Assembly (NCBI RefSeq): GCF_028389875.1
Contig: NC_084677.1
Coordinates: 8,040,017-8,104,016, forward strand
Reading direction: 5' to 3'
DNA length: 64,000 nucleotides
Source: Rhea pennata
Lineage: Eukaryota > Chordata > Aves > Rheiformes > Rheidae
Under the pieces are notes generated by a model. That model was given only the letters and a program-made list of their open reading frames with translations, ran no database searches and was not told where the DNA came from. Each line of letters starts with the position of its first letter. Position 1 is the stretch's first letter. This document shows positions 24,501 to 32,100 of this stretch, piece by piece. A program made the translations under genes and the position numbers.

Positions 24501-24719
24501 GCCCGGCCGCCGCCGCCCCGGGGAAGAGCCGCCCGCCCGCCCGCGCCTCGGCCCGCGGCGGCGCCGCCGCTACCTGCAGGTGACTTTGAGGGCCACGAGG
24601 AAGGCGCAGCCCAGCACGATGGCAGCGCCGCACAGCAGCTCGGGGCGCCGCGCCATGTGGGCCGCGCGGGGCCGCGGCCGGGCAGCAGCGGCGGGGCCGG
24701 GGCCTCCGCATAGCGGCAT
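417..24719 (-). CDS. TXNDC11: TXNDC11, thioredoxin domain-containing protein 11, exons 1-9 (3' end off window)
   Basis: Nine exons on the minus strand join in phase into 645 codons without a stop and without a C-terminus, so the gene is partial at the left edge. The product is a type II-like ER membrane protein: a short basic N-terminus, one hydrophobic segment (about residues 28-44), then a lumenal region. The first thioredoxin-like fold carries APWCGQS (Cys at about residue 101), which lacks the second cysteine of a CXXC motif. A later CELC motif lies in exon 8. Family knowledge: TXNDC11 (EFP1) binds DUOX1/2 and acts with EDEM proteins in ER-associated degradation. The second thioredoxin domain and coiled coil known from mammals would be encoded beyond position 1. 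Exon order, phases and residues such as NICKWALEN and THNVCELC agree with the mammalian protein as I recall it. The start at 24719 is the upstream of two in-frame ATGs. Confidence 0.95.
563..2266. other. TXNDC11 intron 8
   Basis: AT-rich intron with a T run near 2001-2016. I see no further exon, structured repeat or regulatory motif that I can support. Confidence 0.7.
2267..3056 (-). CDS. TXNDC11: TXNDC11 exon 8, large lumenal exon
   Basis: 790 bp, the largest exon, acceptor CTGTAG/ATT, donor TTTGG/GTATGG. Encodes residues 334-596, starting [11 protein letters not shown] and including [13 protein letters not shown], the CELC motif, [20 protein letters not shown], an [12 protein letters not shown] stretch with two N-glycosylation sequons, and [10 protein letters not shown]. 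The many cysteines and sequons suit an ER lumenal protein. Confidence 0.96.
3057..7001. other. TXNDC11 intron 7
   Basis: 3.9 kb. It holds one candidate alternative terminal exon on the gene's own strand (6099-6260, listed separately) and a slightly GC-enriched patch near 4220-4310. A 137-codon open frame at 5600-6013 on the minus strand has no recognisable domain and I do not call it a gene. Confidence 0.6.
6099..6260 (-). other. Candidate alternative terminal exon of TXNDC11
   Basis: A strong acceptor (a CT-rich tract ending TTTTGCAG, minus strand) sits at 6261-6268. Joined to exon 7, which ends in phase 0, the sequence is open for 53 codons starting [11 protein letters not shown] and then meets TAG at 6099-6101. 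This would give a protein lacking exon 8 and the second thioredoxin domain. No AATAAA follows closely and no similarity to known proteins is recognised, so it may be only a decoy splice site. Confidence 0.25.
7002..7202 (-). CDS. TXNDC11: TXNDC11 exon 7
   Basis: 201 bp (67 codons), acceptor TTCAAG/ATT, donor GATGAA/GTAAGT. Encodes [33 protein letters not shown] and [12 protein letters not shown] (residues 267-333). It ends in phase 0, which matters for the candidate alternative terminal exon downstream at 6099-6260. Confidence 0.96.
7203..7566. other. TXNDC11 intron 6
   Basis: 364-bp intron between exons 7 and 6. Nothing beyond splice signals is seen. Confidence 0.8.
7567..7679 (-). CDS. TXNDC11: TXNDC11 exon 6
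   Basis: 113 bp, acceptor TTTCAG/ATTACC, donor CTCTT/GTGAGT. Encodes [20 protein letters not shown] followed by [18 protein letters not shown] (residues 229-266). It reads in phase from exon 5 and matches the mammalian lumenal region, with substitutions around DKRVAEEI. Confidence 0.94.
7680..10489. other. TXNDC11 intron 5
   Basis: 2.8 kb, AT-rich. The only local structure noted is a small 7-bp inverted repeat (AGTCCAC...GTGGACT) at 9250-9267. I see no coding exon. Confidence 0.7.
10490..10583 (-). CDS. TXNDC11: TXNDC11 exon 5
   Basis: 94 bp, acceptor TTTCAG/CCTGG, donor AAAG/GTAAAA. Encodes [20 protein letters not shown] and [11 protein letters not shown] (residues 198-228), ending in one base of a split Asp codon completed in exon 6. 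Confidence 0.95.
11460..11600. other. Isolated CpG-bearing GC patch in intron 4
   Basis: About 140 bp with roughly ten CpG dinucleotides (GTCGCGTG, GCGCGGAC, GCGCAGCGCCGG) inside a CpG-poor AT-rich intron. It could be a small enhancer or alternative promoter, or the remnant of an insertion. No promoter element is recognised. Confidence 0.4.
13130..13680 (+). mobile_element. Decayed CR1/L3-like LINE ORF2 fragment
   Basis: Several short stretches resemble, from memory, the reverse-transcriptase-to-3' region of CR1/L3 LINEs in the right order and orientation: ATTACAGACCAGCAAGC near 13168, CTTGGAGAACAGTCAGCA near 13223 and AATGCAAAGTACTG near 13659. The reading frame is broken throughout. This is an old inactive copy. 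Judged by eye only, so the boundaries are approximate. Confidence 0.4.
14784..14797 (-). promoter_or_regulatory. CTCF-like core motif
   Basis: The minus strand reads CCACAAGAGGGCAC, matching the CTCF core CCASYAGRKGGCRS at all positions but one (A for Y). Single motif, no occupancy evidence. Confidence 0.35.
16436..16451 (+). repeat. Poly-G tract
   Basis: Two runs of 8 and 7 G separated by one A. A second G run occurs near 16565. Likely slippage-prone; no function inferred. Confidence 0.8.
17876..18005 (-). CDS. TXNDC11: TXNDC11 exon 4
   Basis: 130 bp, acceptor ACTAG/T, donor TATGAG/GTACTT. Encodes [18 protein letters not shown] and the following LLDFLSNYE (residues 155-197), closing the first thioredoxin-like fold. 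The cis-Pro region IEYKGP is conserved. It lies only 147 bp from an exon-like GC-rich block on the other strand (18153-18278). Confidence 0.96.
18006..19864. other. TXNDC11 intron 3
   Basis: The right two thirds are ordinary AT-rich intron. The first 300 bp next to exon 4 (about 18055-18290) and a second patch (about 18430-18580) are much richer in GC and CpG than their surroundings, and the latter stretch ends in an A run at about 18717-18724. Confidence 0.6.
18153..18278 (+). other. Exon-like GC-rich block antisense to TXNDC11
   Basis: On the plus strand a good acceptor (TGTGTTCCTTTGCAG ending at 18152) and a good donor (GGCAG/GTATGAG, GT at 18279-18280) bracket 126 bp, a multiple of three and open in one frame (reading [12 protein letters not shown] and on). 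The block holds several CpGs. I do not recognise the peptide. It may be an antisense lncRNA exon, part of an old inserted element, or chance. Confidence 0.3.
19865..19962 (-). CDS. TXNDC11: TXNDC11 exon 3
   Basis: 98 bp, acceptor CTACAG/GTG, donor GGAG/GTAAGA. Encodes [20 protein letters not shown] and [12 protein letters not shown], the central beta strands of the first thioredoxin-like domain (residues 122-153), ending in a split Ser codon. Confidence 0.95.
19963..20628. other. TXNDC11 intron 2
   Basis: 666 bp, nothing notable apart from a T run near 20591-20605 just downstream (in gene sense) of the exon 2 donor. Confidence 0.7.
20629..20845 (-). CDS. TXNDC11: TXNDC11 exon 2, first thioredoxin-like domain
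   Basis: 217 bp between acceptor CTGCAG/C and donor CAG/GTAATT. Encodes [10 protein letters not shown], then [10 protein letters not shown] and SRLSDQ, the start of the first thioredoxin-like domain (residues about 50-121). The redox site is CGQS, a single-cysteine form; the mammalian orthologue has the same residues as I recall it, so this is ancestral and not local decay. Confidence 0.96.
20846..24573. other. TXNDC11 intron 1
   Basis: 3.7 kb. The part next to exon 1 (23950-24573) belongs to the CpG island; the rest is AT-rich with a long interrupted T tract at 23164-23196. I see no exon. Confidence 0.7.
23164..23196 (+). repeat. Interrupted poly-T tract
   Basis: 33 bases of T broken only by single G residues (A-rich in the TXNDC11 sense). 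Possibly the relic of a poly(A) tail; no element body is recognised beside it. Confidence 0.7.
24574..24719 (-). CDS. TXNDC11: TXNDC11 coding exon 1
   Basis: Encodes the N-terminus and the ER signal-anchor. ATGs in frame lie at 24719 and 24656; the second begins [10 protein letters not shown], which aligns with the internal MARQRPELLCG of the mammalian protein. I take 24719 because it has G at -3 and mammals also have residues upstream. The open frame continues upstream of 24719 but shows no further ATG; the codon at 24845 is GTG. The hydrophobic stretch runs from [10 protein letters not shown] to VALK. The donor is CTGCAG/GTAGCG, leaving two bases of a split Ser codon. The exon is about 80% GC. 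Confidence 0.85.
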
Positions 24720-24840
24720 CCCCGGCGGCCCGGGCGGGCAGGGCCGGGAGGCAGGGCCGCGGGCCGCTGGCGCGCGCACACGTCGCCCTGCCGCCGCCGC
24801 CGGGCGGGGCCGCGCCGCGCCGCGCCGCCAACCCGCCGCC

Positions 24841-24848
24841 GCCACGTC
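24841..24848 (-). promoter_or_regulatory. UPR-type element core upstream of TXNDC11
   Basis: The minus strand reads GACGTGGC, seven of eight bases of the ATF6/XBP1 element TGACGTGG, about 125 nt upstream of the chosen start codon. A second GACGTG core lies at 24779-24784, about 60 bp closer to the gene. Control by the unfolded-protein response is inferred from the ER location of the product. Confidence 0.35.
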
Positions 24849-24871
24849 CCGCCCCGCGCGCAGGCGCAGGC

Positions 24872-24897
24872 GGGCAGGGCGGGAGGGGCAGGGAGGG
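24872..24897 (+). other. Potential G-quadruplex on the TXNDC11 template strand
   Basis: Six runs of at least three G separated by one or two bases within 26 bp, just upstream of TXNDC11. This fits the canonical G4 pattern. It lies on the plus strand, the template for this gene. Confidence 0.6.
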
Positions 24898-25214
24898 CCG
24901 CGGCGCGGCGCGGCGCTGTGCGGCTCCGCGGCGCGCGGGAGCCGCGAGGTGAGGAGCTGCCGCCCGAGGGCGCGAGGCGCCGCCAGCGCGTTCCCGCGCG
25001 CGCGCTCCCCGCCAGGCAGCGGCCGTTCCCCTCGCTCCCTTCAGCGCCGCGATCAGTCCAAGGAGCGAGGGACAGAGGACGCATCCACCCCAGGAGCTGA
25101 GGTGCTGCGCTGGAGGTGCTCGAGCTTTTCCGAAGAGGCAGATCACGGTGGCTCGCGGTGGCTTCTTACAAGATCTCAGTCCTAGGAGGCTACATGCAGA
25201 AAACAGCTTTATGT

Positions 25215-25939
25215 AAAGTTCTCTTTATTACAGGCAACGTTAGTCCATACGATACACAATACTGACATACAAGTGTAATCTTTCAAAATCATCATTTAAA
25301 CAGCAAAGACCAAGAAACAGAATTTTAACTACTTGATTTTCAAAAATTACTTTTTTTCTCCCAAGATCCTTTTTCAGTAAATTATATTGAAACATACAAA
25401 TAGAGAAAAAAAATACCCATTCAACATATATTGCAGTTAAATGGTTATTTTGCTTAAAATCTTTAATAAGAAAATCCTTTTTAGCAACCTACATATAGAT
25501 AAAGTAGCAAACTTTGTTTTAAACAAATCATCTCCATTAAAACATCTGAAGAATTTTCATCCATCATTTTCTTCTTAGCCCAAGACACTCTGTTTTTAAT
25601 ACCTTAATACCTTAAAGTTTTTCAGCTGAAGGACTGATACTAGGGGGGCTTCCTAGACATTATAACCTCTCTTCCCCCCTTCTATTTCTTAACTTTCTGC
25701 CCAACAGAAGGTGAATAAGCATGTAATACTTAAGATTCTTTTTAATCACCATTCTGTTTCATGAGAGCACAGACAGGTCTGCTCAATCCCCCTAAATCTA
25801 CTATATTTTTCTGTCCAGGAGGAACAATATATGCCAATAAAAGCAGAAAACCTGCAGCTTTTCTGTCACATGCTTTTGATTATTATCAAATTTTCTGGTT
25901 TATGCTTCCAGCTGGTAACATGTATGTGCCTTCTCAGTA
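25215..25939 (-). other. ZC3H7A: ZC3H7A 3' UTR
   Basis: From the stop codon to a consensus AATAAA (minus strand, 25234-25239); cleavage is expected about 10-30 nt further on, near 25205-25225. The 3' UTR is AT-rich and about 0.7 kb long. Cleavage would fall within roughly 60-100 bp of the CpG island of TXNDC11. Confidence 0.65.
25234..25239 (-). terminator. ZC3H7A: ZC3H7A polyadenylation signal
   Basis: AATAAA on the minus strand, about 700 nt after the stop codon and immediately before the sequence turns into the TXNDC11 CpG island. Confidence 0.65.
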
Positions 25940-26129
25940 TTAGTTTAAATCTTTAAACAAAAAACTATATTTTCCAAAGTCATTATCACTGGGAGCAATC
26001 AAGTGGTCTTTTCTTGCTTTGCTGAGTTTCATTCTTAAAACCTGTCTTCGCTCTTCCCATTCATGGAGCTCGGCATTTCCATGGGCAAATTTACAGTTGT
26101 TTCCTTCAGTACAAGTACCAGCCATATAT
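25940..26129 (-). CDS. ZC3H7A: ZC3H7A exon 23 (last coding exon)
   Basis: Acceptor TAACAG/ATATATG, stop TAA at 25940-25942. Encodes YMAGTCTEGNNCKFAHGNAE, which completes the fourth CCCH finger (C912 in exon 22, then C920, C926, H930), followed by a charged helix (ELHEWEERRQVLRMKLSKAR) and the conserved end DNDFGKYSFLFKDLN. Confidence 0.97.
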
Positions 26130-29100
26130 CTGTTAAAACAGATTTCAGATAGTGTTCTTACAGAATTATCCTGACAACAGTTCCATCTACGTATTTCCTA
26201 CTGGTCATATTTTTCAAATCACCGAAATATTAAAGACACAGAAAGGTAACTGGAATAATACTTACTTTTTAAGTAATATCATACTCTGTTTAGCATTTTG
26301 ATAACACTTAACAGCTCTGAGAGAAAAGCATAGGCAAAGGACAAAAGATGGCGTTTGTCTTTCTGTTCTTCATGTTTCTATTTTACGGTCACTTATGCTT
26401 GACACCTTTTATCCGGTCAAATTATTTGCTTTAATCAGTTAAATTAATACCTTAAAATTTAATTCACTAAGCTAAAGACGGGAAATTAGTTATTTGGGCT
26501 TCTTAACAAAAATATTTCATTAAATTTGTTTTTAAATTCTTCAAGTGTAATGCATCTAATTTATCCCCAAATTCTCGTATTAAGTGATAAGTGTACCAGT
26601 TTGTATTCACTTTCTACTGCGTATCTGAGATTTGTTAATATTCAAAACACCTAGTACATTTAACGTTACTAAAAATTTAGTAAAAAGAGGGCATATAAAC
26701 TTCCATGCAAAGACTGCAAATAAAAAATAACTTGCTTTATGTGCTGTACAATCTCTCAAAATCTATAAGGTATTCAAAAATCAAACAAAATTCCTATCTG
26801 CCTTAAAGCTCCAGTAACACTGTCCAACTATGTGCTGTTCTTGTATTCCACAGATAATTAACATGCAGATGCTTCGTAAACTTTTAATAACAGTACCATC
26901 CTTTTTTAGATGTTTCACCCAGCTGCAGTAAACCCAGGAACCTGTACTAACATCACACAGCCTATTCATTTGGGTTCCACAATTAAGCAGCTTATTACTC
27001 CTTGAGTTCTAAATAGTACATGCTAAAACACTATTAATTACTTCATTTCTTGTTAGAAGAGGCATGCAGAGTAAGACATAGTAGGTGACAAAAATAATAA
27101 CTGCAGTAGTTATTTACATTATGAACTCTCATTTCCCAGCATAACAGCATTGTTATCGTCTTTAAAACTACATATCTATCACATGAAACTACATACCTAT
27201 CACAAATGCTAAAATATCCAGTTGGAAAGCGATACTGCCAGCAGTTTTGATCATCCTCAGTGTGGAAAACCTTCTCTTTATGCTTTTCAGAAGAAATGTG
27301 ACCCTGCCATTGTTTCTCACTATTACAGTTCTTTCCACACATCCAGCAGTGAAAATCCACCTGTTTTATATGGAGTTTTAAAACAAAACATTGAGAATTT
27401 AATAGCACAAGCACAGAACTGCTCCTTAATACATTTTACATGCTTTCTTTATGCTGGCCCGTAAGTTGTTGTTTAGCTAATCAAGTATATTATTGAAACA
27501 ATCAGCTGAAGTTTATGAGCTCCAGTGGTTTCAGAGGATTTAGAACTGCATTACAGTAACAGTTATTAAAGCTTGCATGTAGTGTAGCTACCTATGATCA
27601 AAAGGGAGCACCAAGAGAGTAAGGACATCAGTGTATGTTACTGACTGATAAGGAAAAGAATTTAGAATTATACTTATGTTACTTACTGTAACTTCAGCAT
27701 AGTCAGTTGGCATATGAATTTGCTTCCCATTTTCTTTGTTTGCCTGAGTGGCTGTATCATCTCCTTTTTCTGGTTTTTGACTTTTTAGCCATATGTCATA
27801 CAACTGCTCCAAGTCTTGAACTAATGAGAGCAGAAGCTAAAATAAGTAATTAGCAATTAAGGCAAGAGTCTGAGAATACTAGATAAATGACTGAGTTTGC
27901 AAGTATAATTCAGTCGTCAATTATTTTCAGAATAAAAGGCAGGCCATACTGCAGAGAGTTGCACAGTATAGAGACAATAGCTAATGGCAATGTGAATCCC
28001 TGGCTACTTACCAAGACTCATTTCTGGCTATCTAGGGGAAAGTAAGATATTATATGTTTGTGAACACCCAAAGTATAGATGACATCTGTGCCACTATGTA
28101 CTAACATCTGAATTTCTAAGGACTAGTGTAAATATTAAGTGTGCTACAATTTTTGTTAAATTCAGACTGCTTTCTTGCAGGCCATGCCACTATAATTTAC
28201 CGCATTTATTATTTCTGATTTTTCATTACTTCTCCCCAGCAACTCCCTGATGGGATAACAAATCAACAACAGACAGTAAACAGTCATTTACAGTAAATAC
28301 ACGGGAGAGAGGTTTTCTGCAAATAGCCCCCATATGTTGACAAGAGAATTTTAATGTATACACATGGCAGCAAGAAGTATAAATATCAAACAATTTTGAT
28401 GGATACCTCCACATACTACTTAAAAGACCCTCCCTCCAAATCAATGCAAACTATTTTATTGTTATGAAGCTATTTTTATTTAGTGCTAGTTTTGATTACC
28501 CAGTCTGGCCTTATTCAGATCAAAAAGAAGTGCCTGCCTTTCAAGGTTTGCTACAGAATGCAGTGAAAGAAAATTGATTAAAAAGGTATTGAAAAGCAAG
28601 AAGAAAAAATAGAACAGTTAGATTCACAGCATGCCTTTAATGTGTTTATTCTTCTACTTACTGCTATTCTCCTTCATATAGGTCCACATCTCTCTCTCCT
28701 CAGGACTGTGAGCAAATGAGCAGTTTCCATCATACTGACATTTCTTGCCTGAAGCAATATGATTGCACAACTAGAACACGAATTTAAAAAATATTCTTTA
28801 TCAATAAAGTAAAATGGGTGATGGTAGAAAATTACTTGCCTAGTGCTTCCCCATCAGACATTTGTATTATATAAAATAGTGCCTATTAAAAAAAAAAACC
28901 AAAAACTCAAGCCTCAAGTCTTGTAGTTTATGGCTAAAGTTAGTTTATGGCTAAACTGTTGGAAGCAAGTACCACAAATATTTTTTGCCTCTTATCTAAT
29001 TACCAGGCCACAGATACGTTGAAACTATTTCTGCAATGTCTGCTGTAAATAATTTAACTAAATTGTATACAAGTTAATCACTTGAAGTGATTAAGCTCCA

Positions 29101-32100
29101 CTGATAATAAAGGACTTCAGTAATAAAACATGAACTCAGTCCTTTGCTAATAGCTTCTTCAGAAACTCAGCCTTAGAATATTCCCATAAATTCCCATGGG
29201 AGTTTTTGCAGCATTTGTCAAACCAGCCCAGTTATTAGTATTTTCCAGATAACCCCACTTTTGTGTACATGTGTATGTTTAGGTAAACATACATCAAACT
29301 GCAGAGGCACTTGTTTCTTTGTGGGAAGAGGACGAATGGTCATCCACTTTTTCCGCTCATTAGACATCACTAGCACCACACGGCGATCTTTGGTCCACCT
29401 AGATAGAAATGGATGCATTCAACACAAGAAAATACTTCTGACAAAAGATACACCGTGTAAATAGAAGCAGGACCAGGGAAGCCCAGGAAGTTATCTTCAC
29501 AAAGAATTCACCATCTATTTGAGATTTAGCTACATTTTATGCAAAACTCTACCATAATTGATAATTAAAAATACCTAAATTGTCACTGAAGTGCTTCTTA
29601 TGATCAGTTATTAAAATGTTAATAAGATTTACTGTGTTCTGCTTCAGTAAGCTTTTTGAATTCCTCTTATGACTCTTTCCTTGGCAGTAACAGAAAATTT
29701 TCCAAAAGAGGATTTAAGTGGCTGAATAAAGACAAAATTTTAATTTTTCAGTCTTACTTACGGGTGTCTTGCTTTTGCACTGCAGTATTTTTTGTTTCTG
29801 TCTGGCTCATTAACTTGACCATTTCTCCAGCACTGGCCACAAACAAACTTCATCTTCAAATTAAGTGATCCATGTTTCATTTGGTTCCCAAGGATCTTAA
29901 GCCAAGAAAAACCAAACCAAAACAACACAACAACAACAACAAAAGGTATTTTGTGTCTGCAAAGAAATCCACATGTAATCATGAATTACCCCTAAGATAA
30001 GAGTCACAACACATGTCTGGAAGCAGATGTTACAATACATGCCATCTAGTAATAGTTCAGTTTGTAATCTTAAAAAGTAGACATTTCTTAAAGAACACAT
30101 TTTTATTTAACTTATTTCTAATTTAGGTAAATTTACCCAGAAGCTGTGGCAATATGAACATGATGTATAAATTAAACAAGTATCAGAAAAAGTCATATAC
30201 TGAAAACATAACTAATGCCCTGTGGCAGTGACTATGAAATAATTAGGTTTTATATTCTACATATATCAGAATAAGCAAAGGAAAACAGGAATTGTTTAGA
30301 AGCTAAACGGGCATTTTGGCACAAACAGAGTAAGCCTATGATTAATGTATAGAAAGGTTAAAGTGAAAAAGATAATTTGAAAAAAGTCATTAAAAGTAAA
30401 TAATTTCTAAAATAAGGTGCATTATATACAGACAGAAAGAGAATTATCACCGAAGTAGCTACAGAATTAGTTGCTTGGCAAAATGAAAATACCTGTGATC
30501 CATGTGCATTTGCTTCCATGTTCTGCCAGTACTTCTTTGATTCTTGAACAATAGTATCATGTGAAATACCTGCAAAGGAGTGGGAAAGAGTTCCTCAGCA
30601 ATTATGACTATTCTGAAATCTGAGCCATGCTGGAGTGCTAGTGAAGCTCCAAGATGTTTTATATATCACACATTGTATATTATTACATATTACACATGTA
30701 TAAATGTGTATAATGTGTGTATAAAAACACACATTAAACACACATACACACACACAAATAAGTTTATATAAAACACACACAACTTAAGAACCTTAGGAGG
30801 GCCTTCAAAACTGAAATACTATACCCACCTTTCATCTCATTAAAAAGCAAACATGAAATAGTTTTTAAAGTACAGGTGGCTCAAATAACTTAAACTGCAA
30901 TCTTGCTTTGAATATTTATTTAAAGATAACATACAAGTCCTCTAACGAGGATCTCATCAGAAAGCCTACATAAATTCTGGCCTAAATAAATTTCCATAGG
31001 AAAAAAAAAACAAAAAACAAACCTATCTGCAGTATCCAAAATGCCAGTCAATGATGAGGTACTAAATTGCCCCTACCTTCTTTACAAAGATCTCAAATAA
31101 GTCTTGTTAATTAGTTCTTGTTTCAGAAAAGCCACTCGTTTTAACAACTGCTTTGGTAAAGCCTCCTATCTGATCTATACAGTGCTCTCACATATGCTAA
31201 CATTTACTGCTGTAATTCTACACAATACAGATTGTCCTCTGTGTTTGGATTTGAAGGCTGGATAAAACGTTTCTCTCCTGAGGTGGCATTCCTTTACTTC
31301 CCCCACCTTAGATCCAGAAGAGATGTCTCACTGAAAGAGTCTTAACTGAGTTTGAGTAAGTGTGAGGGCAGCATACACATATCCTAAAATTAAAAAATAA
31401 ATAAATAAAAAGACAAACTTCTGTGGTGAATCAAATTTGCTGCAGAACCCCACTCTTACTTTAAACCAGAAATTATAGCATAAGTATTTGCTATCCTTGG
31501 CTTTGTAGAGGGAGCAGAGAAGGACAGAAAGTAACAGTTTTCCTTTCATACAGATACCTCTAAAGGCTCAGCCCTGGAGAAACAGAAGAGGAAAAGAACA
31601 AAGCAACAGTTGATGTAATATCTCAAACTGACTTTCTTACTCAAAGCTGTCAGGGCCATGTGATGTCCTATCTTAATATTCCTGTTCAACTATCTAGACA
31701 GAAAGTAGAAGCAACATGGAACTGTTTCTTCAGACACGAGTAAGAACATATCATAGGCAAAAAGGAAAAAAAAAAAATGCCAGAAATGCTGTATCACATT
31801 CAGACTGCCACATTTCTTTTTTCCTCCATGTATCACAGTGATCCAACAGGGTTACTTCATACTGCTCTCATACAGAGCAAGGTAAGAGGAATGAGCAACT
31901 GATATGGCTGCTACAAAGTATTTACTACTAATAATTCACCAATTGCTTCAAATTCATAAAAAAAGATTATAGATAGTTTTGAACACATGAGCAGGGAAGG
32001 CCAACAAGTACAGAGAAGTATTTGTTCAAAAAACATCAGCTATAATAATAATAATAATAAAAGCTATGCTCAAAGAAACCAACCAAGAAAACCCACAAAA

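Larger units (their letters stand above)
23950..25150. promoter_or_regulatory. CpG island and promoter of TXNDC11
   Basis: About 1.2 kb of roughly 75-80% GC, dense in CpG, covering TXNDC11 exon 1, its upstream region and the start of intron 1. It has no TATA box. It contains GCGCC-type pentamer repeats (24811-24829 and 24901-24915), a run of six G-tracts at 24872-24897, and two GACGTG cores on the gene's strand. The long open frames on both strands here come from base composition. Confidence 0.85.

Noticed and set aside
23956-25185. 409-codon plus-strand open frame, and long minus-strand frames, in the TXNDC11 CpG island
   Set aside because: Low-complexity Arg/Ala/Gly/Pro translations on several frames are what extreme GC content produces; only the frame with the signal-anchor and the splice donor belongs to a gene.
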